From: Clostridia bacterium
GTDB lineage: Bacteria > Bacillota > Clostridia > Christensenellales > Aristaeellaceae
DNA length: 36,855 nt
Direction: 5' to 3'
Assembly: GCA_017470945.1 (NCBI GenBank)
Contig: JAFUXH010000085.1
Location: 1 to 36,855 of the forward strand
In this document: piece after piece, positions 6,576 to 14,741 of the stretch
Layout of the letters: each line of letters begins with the position of its first letter
Numbering within the stretch: the first letter of the stretch is position 1
Position numbers and translations under genes: made by a program
The notes under the pieces: model-generated
What the model was told of the DNA's origin: nothing
The model's database searches: none
Seen by the model: only the letters and a program-made list of their open reading frames with translations

Positions 6576-7946
6576 ATGCGGAACATCACGGGGAAATGGG
6601 GCGGCCTTCTGGCGGTATGCCTGCTGCTGATGGGGCTGGCGGTGCTGAGCGGCCCGGCGGCGGCCCGGGCGGATACCTACGCCACCTACGGCAACGCCAT
6701 CACCGATACCACCTTCTACGTCACGGCGGCGGGGCCTGCCACGGTGACGCTGAGCCAGAGCGGCATGGGCCTGGTGGAGAAATATTACATTTACAATAAC
6801 GCCACCACCAGCACCGAATACACCTACGCCCAGTACACCGTGCTGTATAAGGGCAATATGGATGTGTATTGGCAGCAGGGCGCCTTCTGGAATGAAAAAA
6901 CCTGCGTGCTGAATTTCTACCGGGCGGACGAATACACCGTGCGGATACTGCCCACCAACGTGGTGAATATGCAGTCCAGCCAGATTTCCGTGTGGCGCAA
7001 CAGCCAGTGGCTCACGGTGCCTGCCTGGTATGCCAGCGGCGTGCGCAACTGCACCATTTCAGCGTACAGCGCCCAGGAATTGGCCACCGCCACCCCCAAG
7101 CCCACCAAGAAGCCGACGCCCAAGCCCACCAAGAAGCCCACTGCTACCCCCACCGCCGAGCCGGTGATCACCGCCCCGGTGACGGTGATTTTCCAGGATA
7201 TCGACGGCAACTACATGGGCTCCGACGTGCGGTACCTGACCCCAGGCAGCCACACGGTGAAGCCCGAGCGCACGTTCGCCAACTATAAGCTGGTGGGCAA
7301 CGCCGCCTACTCGGTCAACGTGTATTACAACGGCACGGCCAGCCCCTCGTCGGTGATTTTCCTGTACCAGTATAACCCGCCCACGCCCAAGCCCACCGCC
7401 GCGCCGACCCGGAAGCCCACGGCCACGCCCAAGCCCACCAAGCGGCCCACCTCGGTGCCCATCAAGGGCAAAATCGTGACCCCCGTGGGGTGGGATACCC
7501 AGTTCAAGCCCGAAACGTCCAGCCACAACCCCCGGGGCATCGAATGGATCGGCCGCCTGGGCGACAATGACCGCTCCACCGTGTTCCGCTGGACCGTGTG
7601 GACCAGCGAATGGAAGGACGATATTCCCGAAATCACCGCCTATTTCAACGGCGACACGGTAGGCGCCATCGGCATCCGCAACGGCAATTGCTCCAGCGCC
7701 TCCAACTATAAGGCCGACGCCCGGGGCTACAATTGGAAGGTGCGGGTGTGGAATATGAACGGCAACCACTCCGATACCACCGTGACCCTGTCCGATTCCT
7801 TCAGCACCGAATATCAGGTGGTGGCGCTGAAGAAGGTCTATAAGAATGTGGATCGGATCGAGATTTTCCTGAATAAATACCGCATCGGCGGCACCAACAC
7901 CAACAGCGTGGCCATCTCTGATATCCGGTTCTATACGGAGAAATAA
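6576..7946 (+). CDS. Exported multidomain protein with Pro/Thr/Lys linkers
   Basis: A 456-residue exported protein. The frame is open from 6534, but the first 14 codons lie in repeat B; the ATG at 6576 follows GGGGGA and begins a signal peptide (MRNITGKWGGLLAVCLLLMGLAVLSG, cleavage near PAAARA), so it is the likely start. Layout: a beta-rich N-terminal region (about 30-165), a PKPTKKPTPKPTKKPT-type linker (about 170-198), a MucBP-like module (about 200-262, VTVIFQDIDGNYMGSDVRYL...YKLVG...VIFLYQY), a second Pro/Thr/Lys linker (about 265-300), and a C-terminal beta-sandwich-like domain (about 305-456) that could be a carbohydrate-binding or discoidin-like module (ending SVAISDIRFY). No catalytic domain was recognised. 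An adhesin or wall/glycan-binding role is a guess from architecture. Confidence 0.82.
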   Translation: MRNITGKWGGLLAVCLLLMGLAVLSGPAAARADTYATYGNAITDTTFYVTAAGPATVTLSQSGMGLVEKYYIYNNATTSTEYTYAQYTVLYKGNMDVYWQQGAFWNEKTCVLNFYRADEYTVRILPTNVVNMQSSQISVWRNSQWLTVPAWYASGVRNCTISAYSAQELATATPKPTKKPTPKPTKKPTATPTAEPVITAPVTVIFQDIDGNYMGSDVRYLTPGSHTVKPERTFANYKLVGNAAYSVNVYYNGTASPSSVIFLYQYNPPTPKPTAAPTRKPTATPKPTKRPTSVPIKGKIVTPVGWDTQFKPETSSHNPRGIEWIGRLGDNDRSTVFRWTVWTSEWKDDIPEITAYFNGDTVGAIGIRNGNCSSASNYKADARGYNWKVRVWNMNGNHSDTTVTLSDSFSTEYQVVALKKVYKNVDRIEIFLNKYRIGGTNTNSVAISDIRFYTEK

Positions 7947-7965
7947 CGACGCGACATTTTGAACG

Positions 7966-8003
7966 AAAAAAGGCTGGCACGGAAATCCCGTGCCAGCCCT
8001 TTT
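7966..8003. terminator. Bidirectional terminator between convergent genes
   Basis: GGCTGGCACGG (7972-7982) and CCGTGCCAGCC (7988-7998) form a perfect 11-bp stem. TTTTT follows on the plus side and AAAAAA precedes it, so it can stop transcription of both the exported protein and the convergent membrane-protein gene. Confidence 0.92.
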
Positions 8004-8054
8004 TGTATGGAACGCATAGAAGAATCGAAGTCAATACCCGCTGTCTTTAGCGCT

Positions 8055-8669
8055 TTATTCGTTTGGCGTTTCCTGCTGGGTTGGCGCGCCGCCCTCGGGG
8101 CGCTGATGTTTGGGCGGCAGCTCGATATAACGCGTCCTTCTTTCCAGCAGCGTCAGCCACAGGGCGCAGCCGCCGCCCAGGGCGAAGGTCAGGATGCCCG
8201 GGGCGTTATCGGAAAACCTGTACCGTTCGTTGGCCAGCGCCGTCACCAGCACGCCCAGCGCCGTGGCGAACAGCCCCAGGGTCGACAGGACGCCCAGGGC
8301 CTTCAGGCGATCCGAGGAATCCCGGTACACCCGTTTTTCCATTTCCCGCGGCGCGGTCAGCCGGTAAAAAATCGCCGCGCCCAGCAGCACCAGCATCAGC
8401 AGCGACAGCATGGTCATAAGGGCTGTGAGCCGGGCCCCGCTGGCCGGGGCCGTCAGGCCGCCGTACAGGCACAGGGCAAGGGCGGCGATAAACAGCAGCA
8501 GCAGCGCGATCTTTCGTTTTTGATGCGCGTCGTCCGGCAGGTCTACCCGGTAATAATGGCCCACGTAGATCCGCTGAACGACCGTTTTTCCTTTTGCGTT
8601 GGAGGTTTGGATTTCGGCGTAATCCTCAAAAAAACGGTGGTACGCCTTTCTCTCGTTCTGCTTTGCCAT
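8055..8669 (-). CDS. Membrane protein of unknown function, four predicted helices
   Basis: A 204-residue protein. The ATG at 8669 follows AAAGGAGA with good spacing; an open frame extends further upstream but lacks start signals. Residues 1-50 are charged and cytosolic-looking (MAKQNERKAYHRFFEDYAEI...GHYYRVDLPDDAHQKRK). Four hydrophobic segments follow at about 52-72, 79-101, 120-142 and 153-173, and the C-terminal tail is Pro/Gln/Glu-rich. I do not recognise a family. It is monocistronic, with its own promoter and a shared terminator. The helix arrangement with a long N-terminal cytosolic part is seen in many small uncharacterised Clostridia membrane proteins. Confidence 0.75.
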   Translation of the reverse strand: MAKQNERKAYHRFFEDYAEIQTSNAKGKTVVQRIYVGHYYRVDLPDDAHQKRKIALLLLFIAALALCLYGGLTAPASGARLTALMTMLSLLMLVLLGAAIFYRLTAPREMEKRVYRDSSDRLKALGVLSTLGLFATALGVLVTALANERYRFSDNAPGILTFALGGGCALWLTLLERRTRYIELPPKHQRPEGGAPTQQETPNE

Positions 8670-8771
8670 GATCGCTCTCCTTTCGGGCGGGGAACATCGG
8701 GCCGCGGCGTTTGCTGGAAATGATCGAAGGAAACGGCGGCGATCCGGATAGATGATGCCCGTTTCAAGCAA

Positions 8772-8800
8772 ATTATACAAACGTTGAGAAGGAAAATCAA
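8772..8800 (-). promoter_or_regulatory. Promoter of the four-helix membrane protein gene
   Basis: Minus strand: TTGATT (8800-8795) and a perfect TATAAT (8777-8772), spacer 17 bp. The leader is about 95 bases. The remainder of 8670-9007 holds the divergent promoter below and no gene. Confidence 0.78.
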
Positions 8801-8911
8801 GGAAGAAATTTCTTCTGTTCATCGTGTGCCCGGCATGGAATTCGGCAGCGCCGAACGGGCGGCGGGCTGGAAGCTTTTGTTTTCCTTCCCTGCTACGGAT
8901 TTTCTTCGTTA

Positions 8912-8940
8912 TTGACAGATACATAACCGTCCTGTACAAT
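8912..8940 (+). promoter_or_regulatory. Promoter of the seven-helix membrane protein gene
   Basis: TTGACA (8912-8917) and TACAAT (8935-8940) with a 17-bp spacer, close to the sigma-A consensus. Confidence 0.88.
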
Positions 8941-9007
8941 CAATAAGAATTCCGTTGTAAAGGCTGGTTTCTGATCGGCTGTGAAGCAGCGCGGAGGAGG
9001 TATCGGA

Positions 9008-9652
9008 ATGAAATACGGGGAATCTACGTTCGATCTTCTGTATCTTTTGTTTGCCATCGTCGCCGGCTGCCTGATTTTGCGGCGGGCCAGGAATAAGACC
9101 GAAAAGCAGATGGGCCTGGCCACGCTGATCCTGGGCTGCGGCGACGCCTTCCACCTGGTGCCCCGGGTGATGAATTATTTCATGCAGGCGGATCTGACCG
9201 CCGCCTTGGGCGTGGGCAAGCTGGTCACCTCCATCACGATGACGGTGTTCTACGTTCTTCTGTTTTTCATTTGGCGGGGCTATTATCAGGAAGCCGGGCA
9301 CAAAAATACCGCCGTCGTGGTGGGGGCGCTGGCCATCCTGCGGATCGCGCTGTGCCTGTTTCCCCAAAATGGCTGGCTGGAAAACAGCAGCGACGTCACC
9401 TGGGGCATCATCCGGAACGTGCCCTTTGTGGCGCTGGGGGCCGTTATTTGCTGGCTGTATTTTCAAAAACGGAGCGCCGACGCGTGCTTCCGTCCCCTTT
9501 GGATCTACATCCTGCTGTCCTTCCTGTTTTACATCCCGGTGGCCGTCGCGGCGGGCCTTCTGCCCATCCTGGGCATGCTGATGCTGCCCAAAACGATCTG
9601 CTACATCCTGATGATCGTCGCCTTCCTGCGCGCCGTAGGCAAAAAAGCGTAA
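9008..9652 (+). CDS. Membrane protein of unknown function, about seven helices
   Basis: A 214-residue integral membrane protein. The ATG at 9008 is chosen for its GGAGGAGG ribosome binding site; a GTG at 8981 in frame is less likely. Hydrophobic segments fall at about residues 8-24, 36-52, 64-88, 101-116, 128-150, 158-180 and 185-207. Polar residues inside the membrane region (GDAFHLVPRVMNYF) are reminiscent of 7-helix integral membrane families, but I cannot name one. It has its own strong promoter and terminator and stands alone. No enzymatic motif is visible. Confidence 0.75.
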   Translation: MKYGESTFDLLYLLFAIVAGCLILRRARNKTEKQMGLATLILGCGDAFHLVPRVMNYFMQADLTAALGVGKLVTSITMTVFYVLLFFIWRGYYQEAGHKNTAVVVGALAILRIALCLFPQNGWLENSSDVTWGIIRNVPFVALGAVICWLYFQKRSADACFRPLWIYILLSFLFYIPVAVAAGLLPILGMLMLPKTICYILMIVAFLRAVGKKA

Positions 9653-9678
9653 TGTGAACGAAAACGCGCGCAAGATCA

Positions 9679-9725
9679 AGCACCGGTTCATGGCTTTCCG
9701 CATCGCCGTGAACCGGTGCTTTTTA
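9679..9725 (+). terminator. Intrinsic terminator of the seven-helix protein gene
   Basis: AGCACCGGTTCA (9679-9690) and TGAACCGGTGCT (9709-9720) form a perfect 12-bp stem over an 18-base loop, followed by TTTTA. Between here and 9852 there is only a short AT-rich dyad (TTGAAAATC/GATTTTTCAA, 9817-9841) and no gene. Confidence 0.88.
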
Positions 9726-9852
9726 TGAAACGCGTGTTCAGGTGGCCGCGTGGCTCCCCCGGGCCGGATCCATCCGCTCCATTCCGCCTTTGGCTTCCTT
9801 TCGGCTGGGATGACAGTTGAAAATCTGCTTCGATTTTTCAATGACTCCCTTA

Positions 9853-11631
9853 TTACGACTGGGCGTGGCAAAGGGAATAGGCGAGGAACCCTGCGCAGGT
9901 CGCGAACGCCGCGCCGGAGGTGCAAACGCCGGTATCCTCATGCACGCTTTCGCAGGCGATGCCATTGTCCATGCCGGTATGCCGCAGGTGCTGCAGCGCC
10001 TCCTGCCGATGGCCGGAAAGCAGGCTGTTACAGATGGACAGCACCCACGGGTGCGGCGCGTGCTTGCAGCCGATTTCGGCGATGGGGCGCCCGGCGAAGG
10101 ACAGGGGATAGCGCGCGTCCCGGATGAGGGCTACGGTGTCCCGCCACACGGGATCATCGGCGGAACAGAAGCCGTAAAACGGCAGCAATTGCAGGCTGCC
10201 CGGCGGCTCGTCGTAAATATCCCAATGGCCGTTCAGATCGACGGACCAGGCGAATATGCGCCGGCCCTCGTGGGCAAATACGCAGTTTGCCAGGATGGCC
10301 GCCTTCACCTGTTCCGCCCGCTTGGCAAGTTCCGGTCGGTTCAAAAAGCGTGAAAGCGCGCGCAGCGATTTCCATACCAGCACATTATCGTAGGTCAGGT
10401 ATGGGAAATTGTGCATATCGTCCGTGGGCTGCAGGAAGGTGCTGTACAGATCGACGGCGGCGTGCTTTCTGAAAGCCAGCTTTCGTAACACGTTTTCCAA
10501 CGCCTCGATGATGTCCGAACGGCGCAGGAGGGAATCATCCTGCGTTTTTTCCACGTATCGCTCCAGGGCGATCACCGGGGCGCATAATTCGTCCAATTCA
10601 AAGCCGGGCTCCAGCACCGTGCCGTCGATATATCGGCTGTGCACGCCGAAATTCCGCCCCTGCCGATGGAAAATGGACAGAAGCAATTCCCTGGCATATT
10701 CGGGGTCGGCCTCCAGGATCGCCGGGAAGGCCCACAGCAGGCTGTCCCGATCCCAGTAGGCGGCGGAAACGTAATACCGGGGGCTGCGGGAGGTCATCAT
10801 GCACAGCTCTTCCGTATCGATGGTGCGGCCCGAGGCGTAGAAGAAGGCGAAGAACAGGTTGGTATTCAGCAGGGCGTCGATTGGAGGATCGGGCATGTGT
10901 TTTTCCCGGGCGGCCAGCCAGGAAGCGGTGCGCGCCAGCAGCGCGTCGTATCCCTGCCGCAGCATTTCCTTGGCGCTGGCTGCGGCGGCCACTTCCTCAT
11001 AGCCAACGCCGAAAAAGACATCCAGTTTCATGGCTTCGCCGGGCTGCAAAACCGCCGTTTTGTGGATGCTGTAGGAAAAGCCGTCCTGCGCCCACGCCGC
11101 GCCTTGATCGATCTGGCTGTAGGGCTGATCATCCCCCACGATGGGCGCCAAGGCAATCAGCGGCGTGCCGGGCGCCTGCTGGAACACAAACATATGATTC
11201 CACCCGGACTGCTTCACGCTTTTCCCTTCTGTCAGCGGAATGCTCTCATTGACGGTGTGCAGCGTTTCATCCCAGGAACCTTGAACGCCGATGCGGATTT
11301 CGTGGGCAGATGACGCTTTGTTTTCGACTTCGATTCGCAGGCCGAAGCCCCGTTCGCCAAGTGGCGTCAGATAGGCGCAGCGATAGGCGATGCTTGCTTG
11401 CTCCGACGTGAACGACGGGATCCAGCAATGCGCCCGCTGCCAGACGGGCGTAAAGGCGGCGTCCTCCCCGTCCCGTTGCACAAACGGGCGGATCAGCCCC
11501 GCCTTTCCCGTCATTTCGATCATGCCCTTGACGGCCATGTACAGGCAGGAGATCCCTTCGATGGCGCCGTCGGTTTCCCGGATCGTGGGCAGAGAAACGT
11601 ATTCGTTGCCCGTTACCTGGTATTGCTCCAT
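9853..11631 (-). CDS. (alpha/alpha)6-barrel glycosidase, GH125-like
   Basis: A 592-residue intracellular protein without signal peptide. The N-terminal third (about 1-235) looks like a beta-sandwich, and the rest like an (alpha/alpha)6 barrel. Characteristic blocks are SPRYYVSAAYWDRDSLLW (near 290), GFELDELCAPVIALERYVE (near 360) and CESVHEDTGVCTSGAAFATC (near 570). The 'W.RDS', 'E.D.LC.P..L...Y' and 'ES...D....T...FA..' pattern recalls clan GH-L glycosidases, especially GH125 alpha-mannosidases. The exact family and substrate are uncertain. It is the last gene of the LacI operon, 75 bases after the solute-binding protein gene, but a strong terminator lies just before its GGAGGG ribosome binding site, so it is probably expressed less than the transporter. 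An alternative is a glucoamylase- or trehalase-like alpha-glucosidase. Confidence 0.7.
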   Translation of the reverse strand: MEQYQVTGNEYVSLPTIRETDGAIEGISCLYMAVKGMIEMTGKAGLIRPFVQRDGEDAAFTPVWQRAHCWIPSFTSEQASIAYRCAYLTPLGERGFGLRIEVENKASSAHEIRIGVQGSWDETLHTVNESIPLTEGKSVKQSGWNHMFVFQQAPGTPLIALAPIVGDDQPYSQIDQGAAWAQDGFSYSIHKTAVLQPGEAMKLDVFFGVGYEEVAAAASAKEMLRQGYDALLARTASWLAAREKHMPDPPIDALLNTNLFFAFFYASGRTIDTEELCMMTSRSPRYYVSAAYWDRDSLLWAFPAILEADPEYARELLLSIFHRQGRNFGVHSRYIDGTVLEPGFELDELCAPVIALERYVEKTQDDSLLRRSDIIEALENVLRKLAFRKHAAVDLYSTFLQPTDDMHNFPYLTYDNVLVWKSLRALSRFLNRPELAKRAEQVKAAILANCVFAHEGRRIFAWSVDLNGHWDIYDEPPGSLQLLPFYGFCSADDPVWRDTVALIRDARYPLSFAGRPIAEIGCKHAPHPWVLSICNSLLSGHRQEALQHLRHTGMDNGIACESVHEDTGVCTSGAAFATCAGFLAYSLCHAQS

Positions 11632-11645
11632 GATGCGCTCCCTCC

Positions 11646-11677
11646 GAAAAAAAGGGGAAGGCGCCGGGCCTTCCCCT
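11646..11677 (-). terminator. Intra-operon intrinsic terminator/attenuator
   Basis: On the minus strand, AGGGGAAGGC and GCCTTCCCCT form a perfect 10-bp stem with a five-base loop, followed by seven T (A at 11647-11653 on the plus strand). It sits after the solute-binding protein gene and directly before the ribosome binding site of the glycosidase. Confidence 0.9.
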
Positions 11678-11706
11678 GTAATGCGGCCATTGCCGCTTTG
11701 ATTATA

Positions 11707-12936
11707 TCACAGCAGGTCGGCGTCTTCCAGCTGAGATTGAATATCGTCCAGCGCATCCTGGGCGGAAATATCATTCATTTCCAGGGTGCTCAGCACGTTT
11801 CCAATGATTTCGCTGGCGGCGCCGGATTCCTTCAGGGCAGGGGGCGCGGCGGCGTAATCCATGCTGTCAAATACGGCGGCGCGGTTGGCGGGCGGCGTGA
11901 CCTCCAAATACTGGCTCAGCCTGCTTTGATCGGCGATGGTGGGCAATTCCCAGCTGGCGTCCAGCCGGAGCTGCACGATATCGGGGTCGGAGCCCATGGC
12001 GTCGATGAACTTCGCTGCGGCTTCCTTCTTGTCGCTGGAGGGGGATACGCAGTTCACGTTGGCGAAGAAGAAGGTGGATTTGGTTTGGTAGCCGGGCTCC
12101 ACCACGATGTCCCAGTCAAAGGCGCATTTTTCCGTAAAGGTGGGGAAAGCCCAGATGCCGGTGATGATCATGCCCAGCTTGCCTTCCGTAAACAGATCCC
12201 AGTCGCCCCGGCCGGCCATTTCCTCGGCGGTGGGCTGCACGTGGTTTTCCCCGCGAACGCGCCGGATCATGGCGTCCAGCACGGCCACGTTTTCCGGGCT
12301 GTTGGCGGTGAAGGCGGTGTAATCGTCGTTGAGCAGGCTGCCGCCGTTGCCCTTGACGGACTTGTAGAATTCATTGTAGCTGATGGGCTGGTAGAAGCCC
12401 CAAATGTCGTCGCCCAACGCTTTGATTGCTTCGGCCGCGGTCTGCACGTCCGCCCAGGTCCAGTCATTATTGGGATAGGCGATCCCCGCCTGGTCGAACA
12501 GGGCTTTGTTGTAAATCAGGATGCAGGTGGAGAAGCTCATGGGCACGGCATACAGTTTCCCGGCGGAGGAAACGGCTTCCAGGGTGCCGGCGGAGTAATT
12601 GTCGGTATTTACCAGGCCGGTCAGATCGGCGCAGGCGCCCCGCAGCATATAGGCCAGATAGTTTTCCATGTTCATTTCAAACACGTCCGGCGCGTTGCCG
12701 CCGCCTACGGTGGTGGCCAGTTTGGTGAAGTAATCGTCGTAACCGGTGATCTGCAGATCGATCTTGATATCCGGGTTCTTTTCTTCAAAGACGGCGATCA
12801 TCTTTTTCAGGGTTTCTTCCTGGGCGCCCGCGCCGGAGAAGTGGGCATAGGTGAGGGTGACGGGCTCTGCCAGGGCGGAGACCGTCAGAGTCAGCACCAA
12901 CGCCAACGAGAGGAACAGTGCAGCGATTCTTTTCAT
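11707..12936 (-). CDS. Sugar ABC transporter substrate-binding protein (cluster 1)
   Basis: A 409-residue extracytoplasmic sugar-binding protein of the MalE/family 1 type. The ATG at 12936 follows AGGAGG. The signal peptide (MKRIAALFLSLALVLTLTVSALA) ends in an ALA signal-peptidase I site, and no lipobox cysteine is present, which is unusual for Bacillota. Family features include YAHFSGAGAQEETLKKMIAVFEEKNPDIKIDLQ, GGNAPDVFEMNMENYLAYM, LYAVPMSFSTCILIYNKALFDQAGI, WTWADVQTAAEAIKA and FTEGKLGMIITGIWAFP. It delivers its ligand to the two permeases encoded just upstream. Having the binding-protein gene after the permease genes is the reverse of the usual order. The ligand is probably an alpha-linked oligosaccharide, inferred from the GH31 and GH65 genes in the operon. 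Confidence 0.93.
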   Translation of the reverse strand: MKRIAALFLSLALVLTLTVSALAEPVTLTYAHFSGAGAQEETLKKMIAVFEEKNPDIKIDLQITGYDDYFTKLATTVGGGNAPDVFEMNMENYLAYMLRGACADLTGLVNTDNYSAGTLEAVSSAGKLYAVPMSFSTCILIYNKALFDQAGIAYPNNDWTWADVQTAAEAIKALGDDIWGFYQPISYNEFYKSVKGNGGSLLNDDYTAFTANSPENVAVLDAMIRRVRGENHVQPTAEEMAGRGDWDLFTEGKLGMIITGIWAFPTFTEKCAFDWDIVVEPGYQTKSTFFFANVNCVSPSSDKKEAAAKFIDAMGSDPDIVQLRLDASWELPTIADQSRLSQYLEVTPPANRAAVFDSMDYAAAPPALKESGAASEIIGNVLSTLEMNDISAQDALDDIQSQLEDADLL

Positions 12937-13008
12937 GGGGAAAGCCTCCTTCAATATTTGCAAACGCGCGCGCAGCGTTTACATTCTGGTTCATTTGCCG
13001 GGCAGGCG

Positions 13009-13854
13009 CTATTTCAGCCCGCCCAGGCTGATGCCCTGATCCACATACCGCTGTGAGATCAGGTATACGACGAGGATCGGCAGGATGGTCAATATGGCCC
13101 CGGCCATCAGCACGTGCTCGTTGTTTTTGTACATGCCGTTCATGTTGCCCAATACCACCTGCAGCGTTTGCTTGTTGGTGGATGTCAGCACGATCAGGGG
13201 CCACAGGTAGCTGTTCCAGCTGCCCATGAAGGATAGCAGCACCATGGTGGAAAGCGTGGGCATCACCATGGGCAGCATGATCCGGAAAAAGATGCGGTAC
13301 AGGGACGCGCCGTCCAGATAGGCCGATTCCATATAAGCGTCGTTGACGCTTAACATGCTTTGCCGCATCAGAAACACCCCGAAGGCGTTGGCCAGGGACG
13401 GCAGGATCAGGCCGGTGTAGGTATCCAGCAATCCCAATGTGCGCAGGATGATGTAGTTGGGCACCATGGTAACGGTGCCGGGGATCATCATGGTGGCAAG
13501 ATACAGGCCGAACAGCTTGCCGCTTCCCTTGAACGGCAGCTTGGCGAACACGAAGGCCGCCATGGCGGCGGAGCCCACCGCCACGATGGTGCAGGCCACG
13601 GCCAGCAGGAGGCTGTTCAGGCTGGAGCGGGCAAAGGAAAAGCCCTGCATGTTGAACACCCTTTGGTAGCCCTCGACGGTGGGATGCTCCGGGATCCACC
13701 GGATGGGGATGGTGCGAATGGCCTCCGCCCCCTTGAAGGAAGAGGAAATCATCCACAGAAAAGGCAGCACGGTGAACAGAACGATGATCAGCAGCAGAAG
13801 ATAAAACAGCGCTTCCCGGGCAATTTTCCCGGCGGCGGGCAGATCACGCGTCAT
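13009..13854 (-). CDS. Carbohydrate ABC transporter permease, MalG type
   Basis: A 281-residue inner-membrane permease with six helices. The EAA loop ESAYLDGASLYRIFFRIMLP (about residues 181-200), which docks the ATPase, is the hallmark of the MalG/CUT1 family; the FxxSSFK and 'P..P...GY..VF' segments close to the N-terminus also fit. The start at 13854 follows AAAGGAGGTG and overlaps the stop of the partner permease by 11 bases. No ATPase gene is present in the operon, so it must borrow an MsmX/MalK-type ATPase encoded elsewhere, as is common in Bacillota. Confidence 0.94.
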   Translation of the reverse strand: MTRDLPAAGKIAREALFYLLLLIIVLFTVLPFLWMISSSFKGAEAIRTIPIRWIPEHPTVEGYQRVFNMQGFSFARSSLNSLLLAVACTIVAVGSAAMAAFVFAKLPFKGSGKLFGLYLATMMIPGTVTMVPNYIILRTLGLLDTYTGLILPSLANAFGVFLMRQSMLSVNDAYMESAYLDGASLYRIFFRIMLPMVMPTLSTMVLLSFMGSWNSYLWPLIVLTSTNKQTLQVVLGNMNGMYKNNEHVLMAGAILTILPILVVYLISQRYVDQGISLGGLK

Positions 13855-14737
13855 AATTGACCCACCTCCTTTGCAGCCGAAATTGAATGGCCGTGAATAT
13901 CAGGATCAGCGCGAATAAAATCCAGGAATAGGCGCTGGCCAGGCCCATTTTGTATTGCTTGAAGGCGTATTTGTAAATGCGCTCCAGGAACACGGTGGTG
14001 GCCCCGCCCGGCCCGCCGTTGGTCATGATCAGCACGGAATCGAACACCTGCAGGCCGTAAATGATGTTGATAACGATCAGCAAAAACAGGGTGGGGGAAA
14101 TCAATGGCAGGGTGATTTTCGTCAGCTTTTTTATGCCCGTGGCCCCGTCGATATCCGCCGCCTCGTAGCAGGAAGGGTCGATGGATTTGAGGGCGGAAAG
14201 CACCATCAGGGCGTAATAGCCGGTATCCTTCCACACCGCGGCCAGCACCACCCCCGGCATGGCCCATTCCTTGCTGTTGAGCCAGGAGGGCCCCGTGACG
14301 CCGAACACCGACAGCATTTGGTTGAGCAGCCCGTATTTCCCGCTCAGCACCCATTGCCATACCACGGCGGCGGCCACCCAGGAGGTGATCACCGGCGTGT
14401 AGCACACCGTGCGGAAAAAGCCGTGGCCCTTGAAGGATTTGTTCAGTATTAGCGCTTCTCCAACGGAGGTGATCAAAATCAGCGGAAGGTATAAAACCAG
14501 GTAAGTGAAGGTATGTCCCATGACTTTAGGGAACTCGCTGCCAGTCAATATGCGGGTGTAATTTCGCAGGCCCACGTGCTGCATGGTGCTCATAGGCATC
14601 AGCAGATCGTAATCCATCACGCTGAACACGGCGGAAAAAAGGATGGGCAGCAGGCAAAAGCCCACCACGCCGATCAGCGATGGAAGCAGCAGCAGAAAGG
14701 TGGCCCGCCTTTTGCTTGGCGTATTGGGGATATACAC
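13844..14737 (-). CDS. Sugar ABC transporter permease, MalF type
   Basis: A 297-residue permease with six helices. The start codon is GTG (14737), well supported by AAGGAGG ten bases upstream. The EAA loop reads EAADIDGATGIKKLTKITLP (about residues 197-216), and GLQVFDSVLIMTNGGPGGAT is the conserved MalF-family segment between the last two helices. It pairs with the MalG-type permease with which it overlaps by 11 bases. It starts four bases after the GH65 gene, consistent with tight co-translation in the operon. Confidence 0.94.
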   Translation of the reverse strand: MYIPNTPSKRRATFLLLLPSLIGVVGFCLLPILFSAVFSVMDYDLLMPMSTMQHVGLRNYTRILTGSEFPKVMGHTFTYLVLYLPLILITSVGEALILNKSFKGHGFFRTVCYTPVITSWVAAAVVWQWVLSGKYGLLNQMLSVFGVTGPSWLNSKEWAMPGVVLAAVWKDTGYYALMVLSALKSIDPSCYEAADIDGATGIKKLTKITLPLISPTLFLLIVINIIYGLQVFDSVLIMTNGGPGGATTVFLERIYKYAFKQYKMGLASAYSWILFALILIFTAIQFRLQRRWVNYDA

Positions 14738-14741
14738 GGCG

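Noticed and set aside
8670-9007. Small gene between the two membrane-protein genes
   Set aside because: Divergent promoters occupy the region and no frame has a ribosome binding site.
9817-9841. Terminator for the glycoside operon
   Set aside because: The TTGAAAATC/GATTTTTCAA dyad is AT-rich with no T-run after it; only a weak hairpin.
11398-13056. Long plus-strand open frame across the binding-protein gene
   Set aside because: Antisense to a clear MalE-type gene; low-complexity Gly/His/Gln-rich translation without initiation signals.
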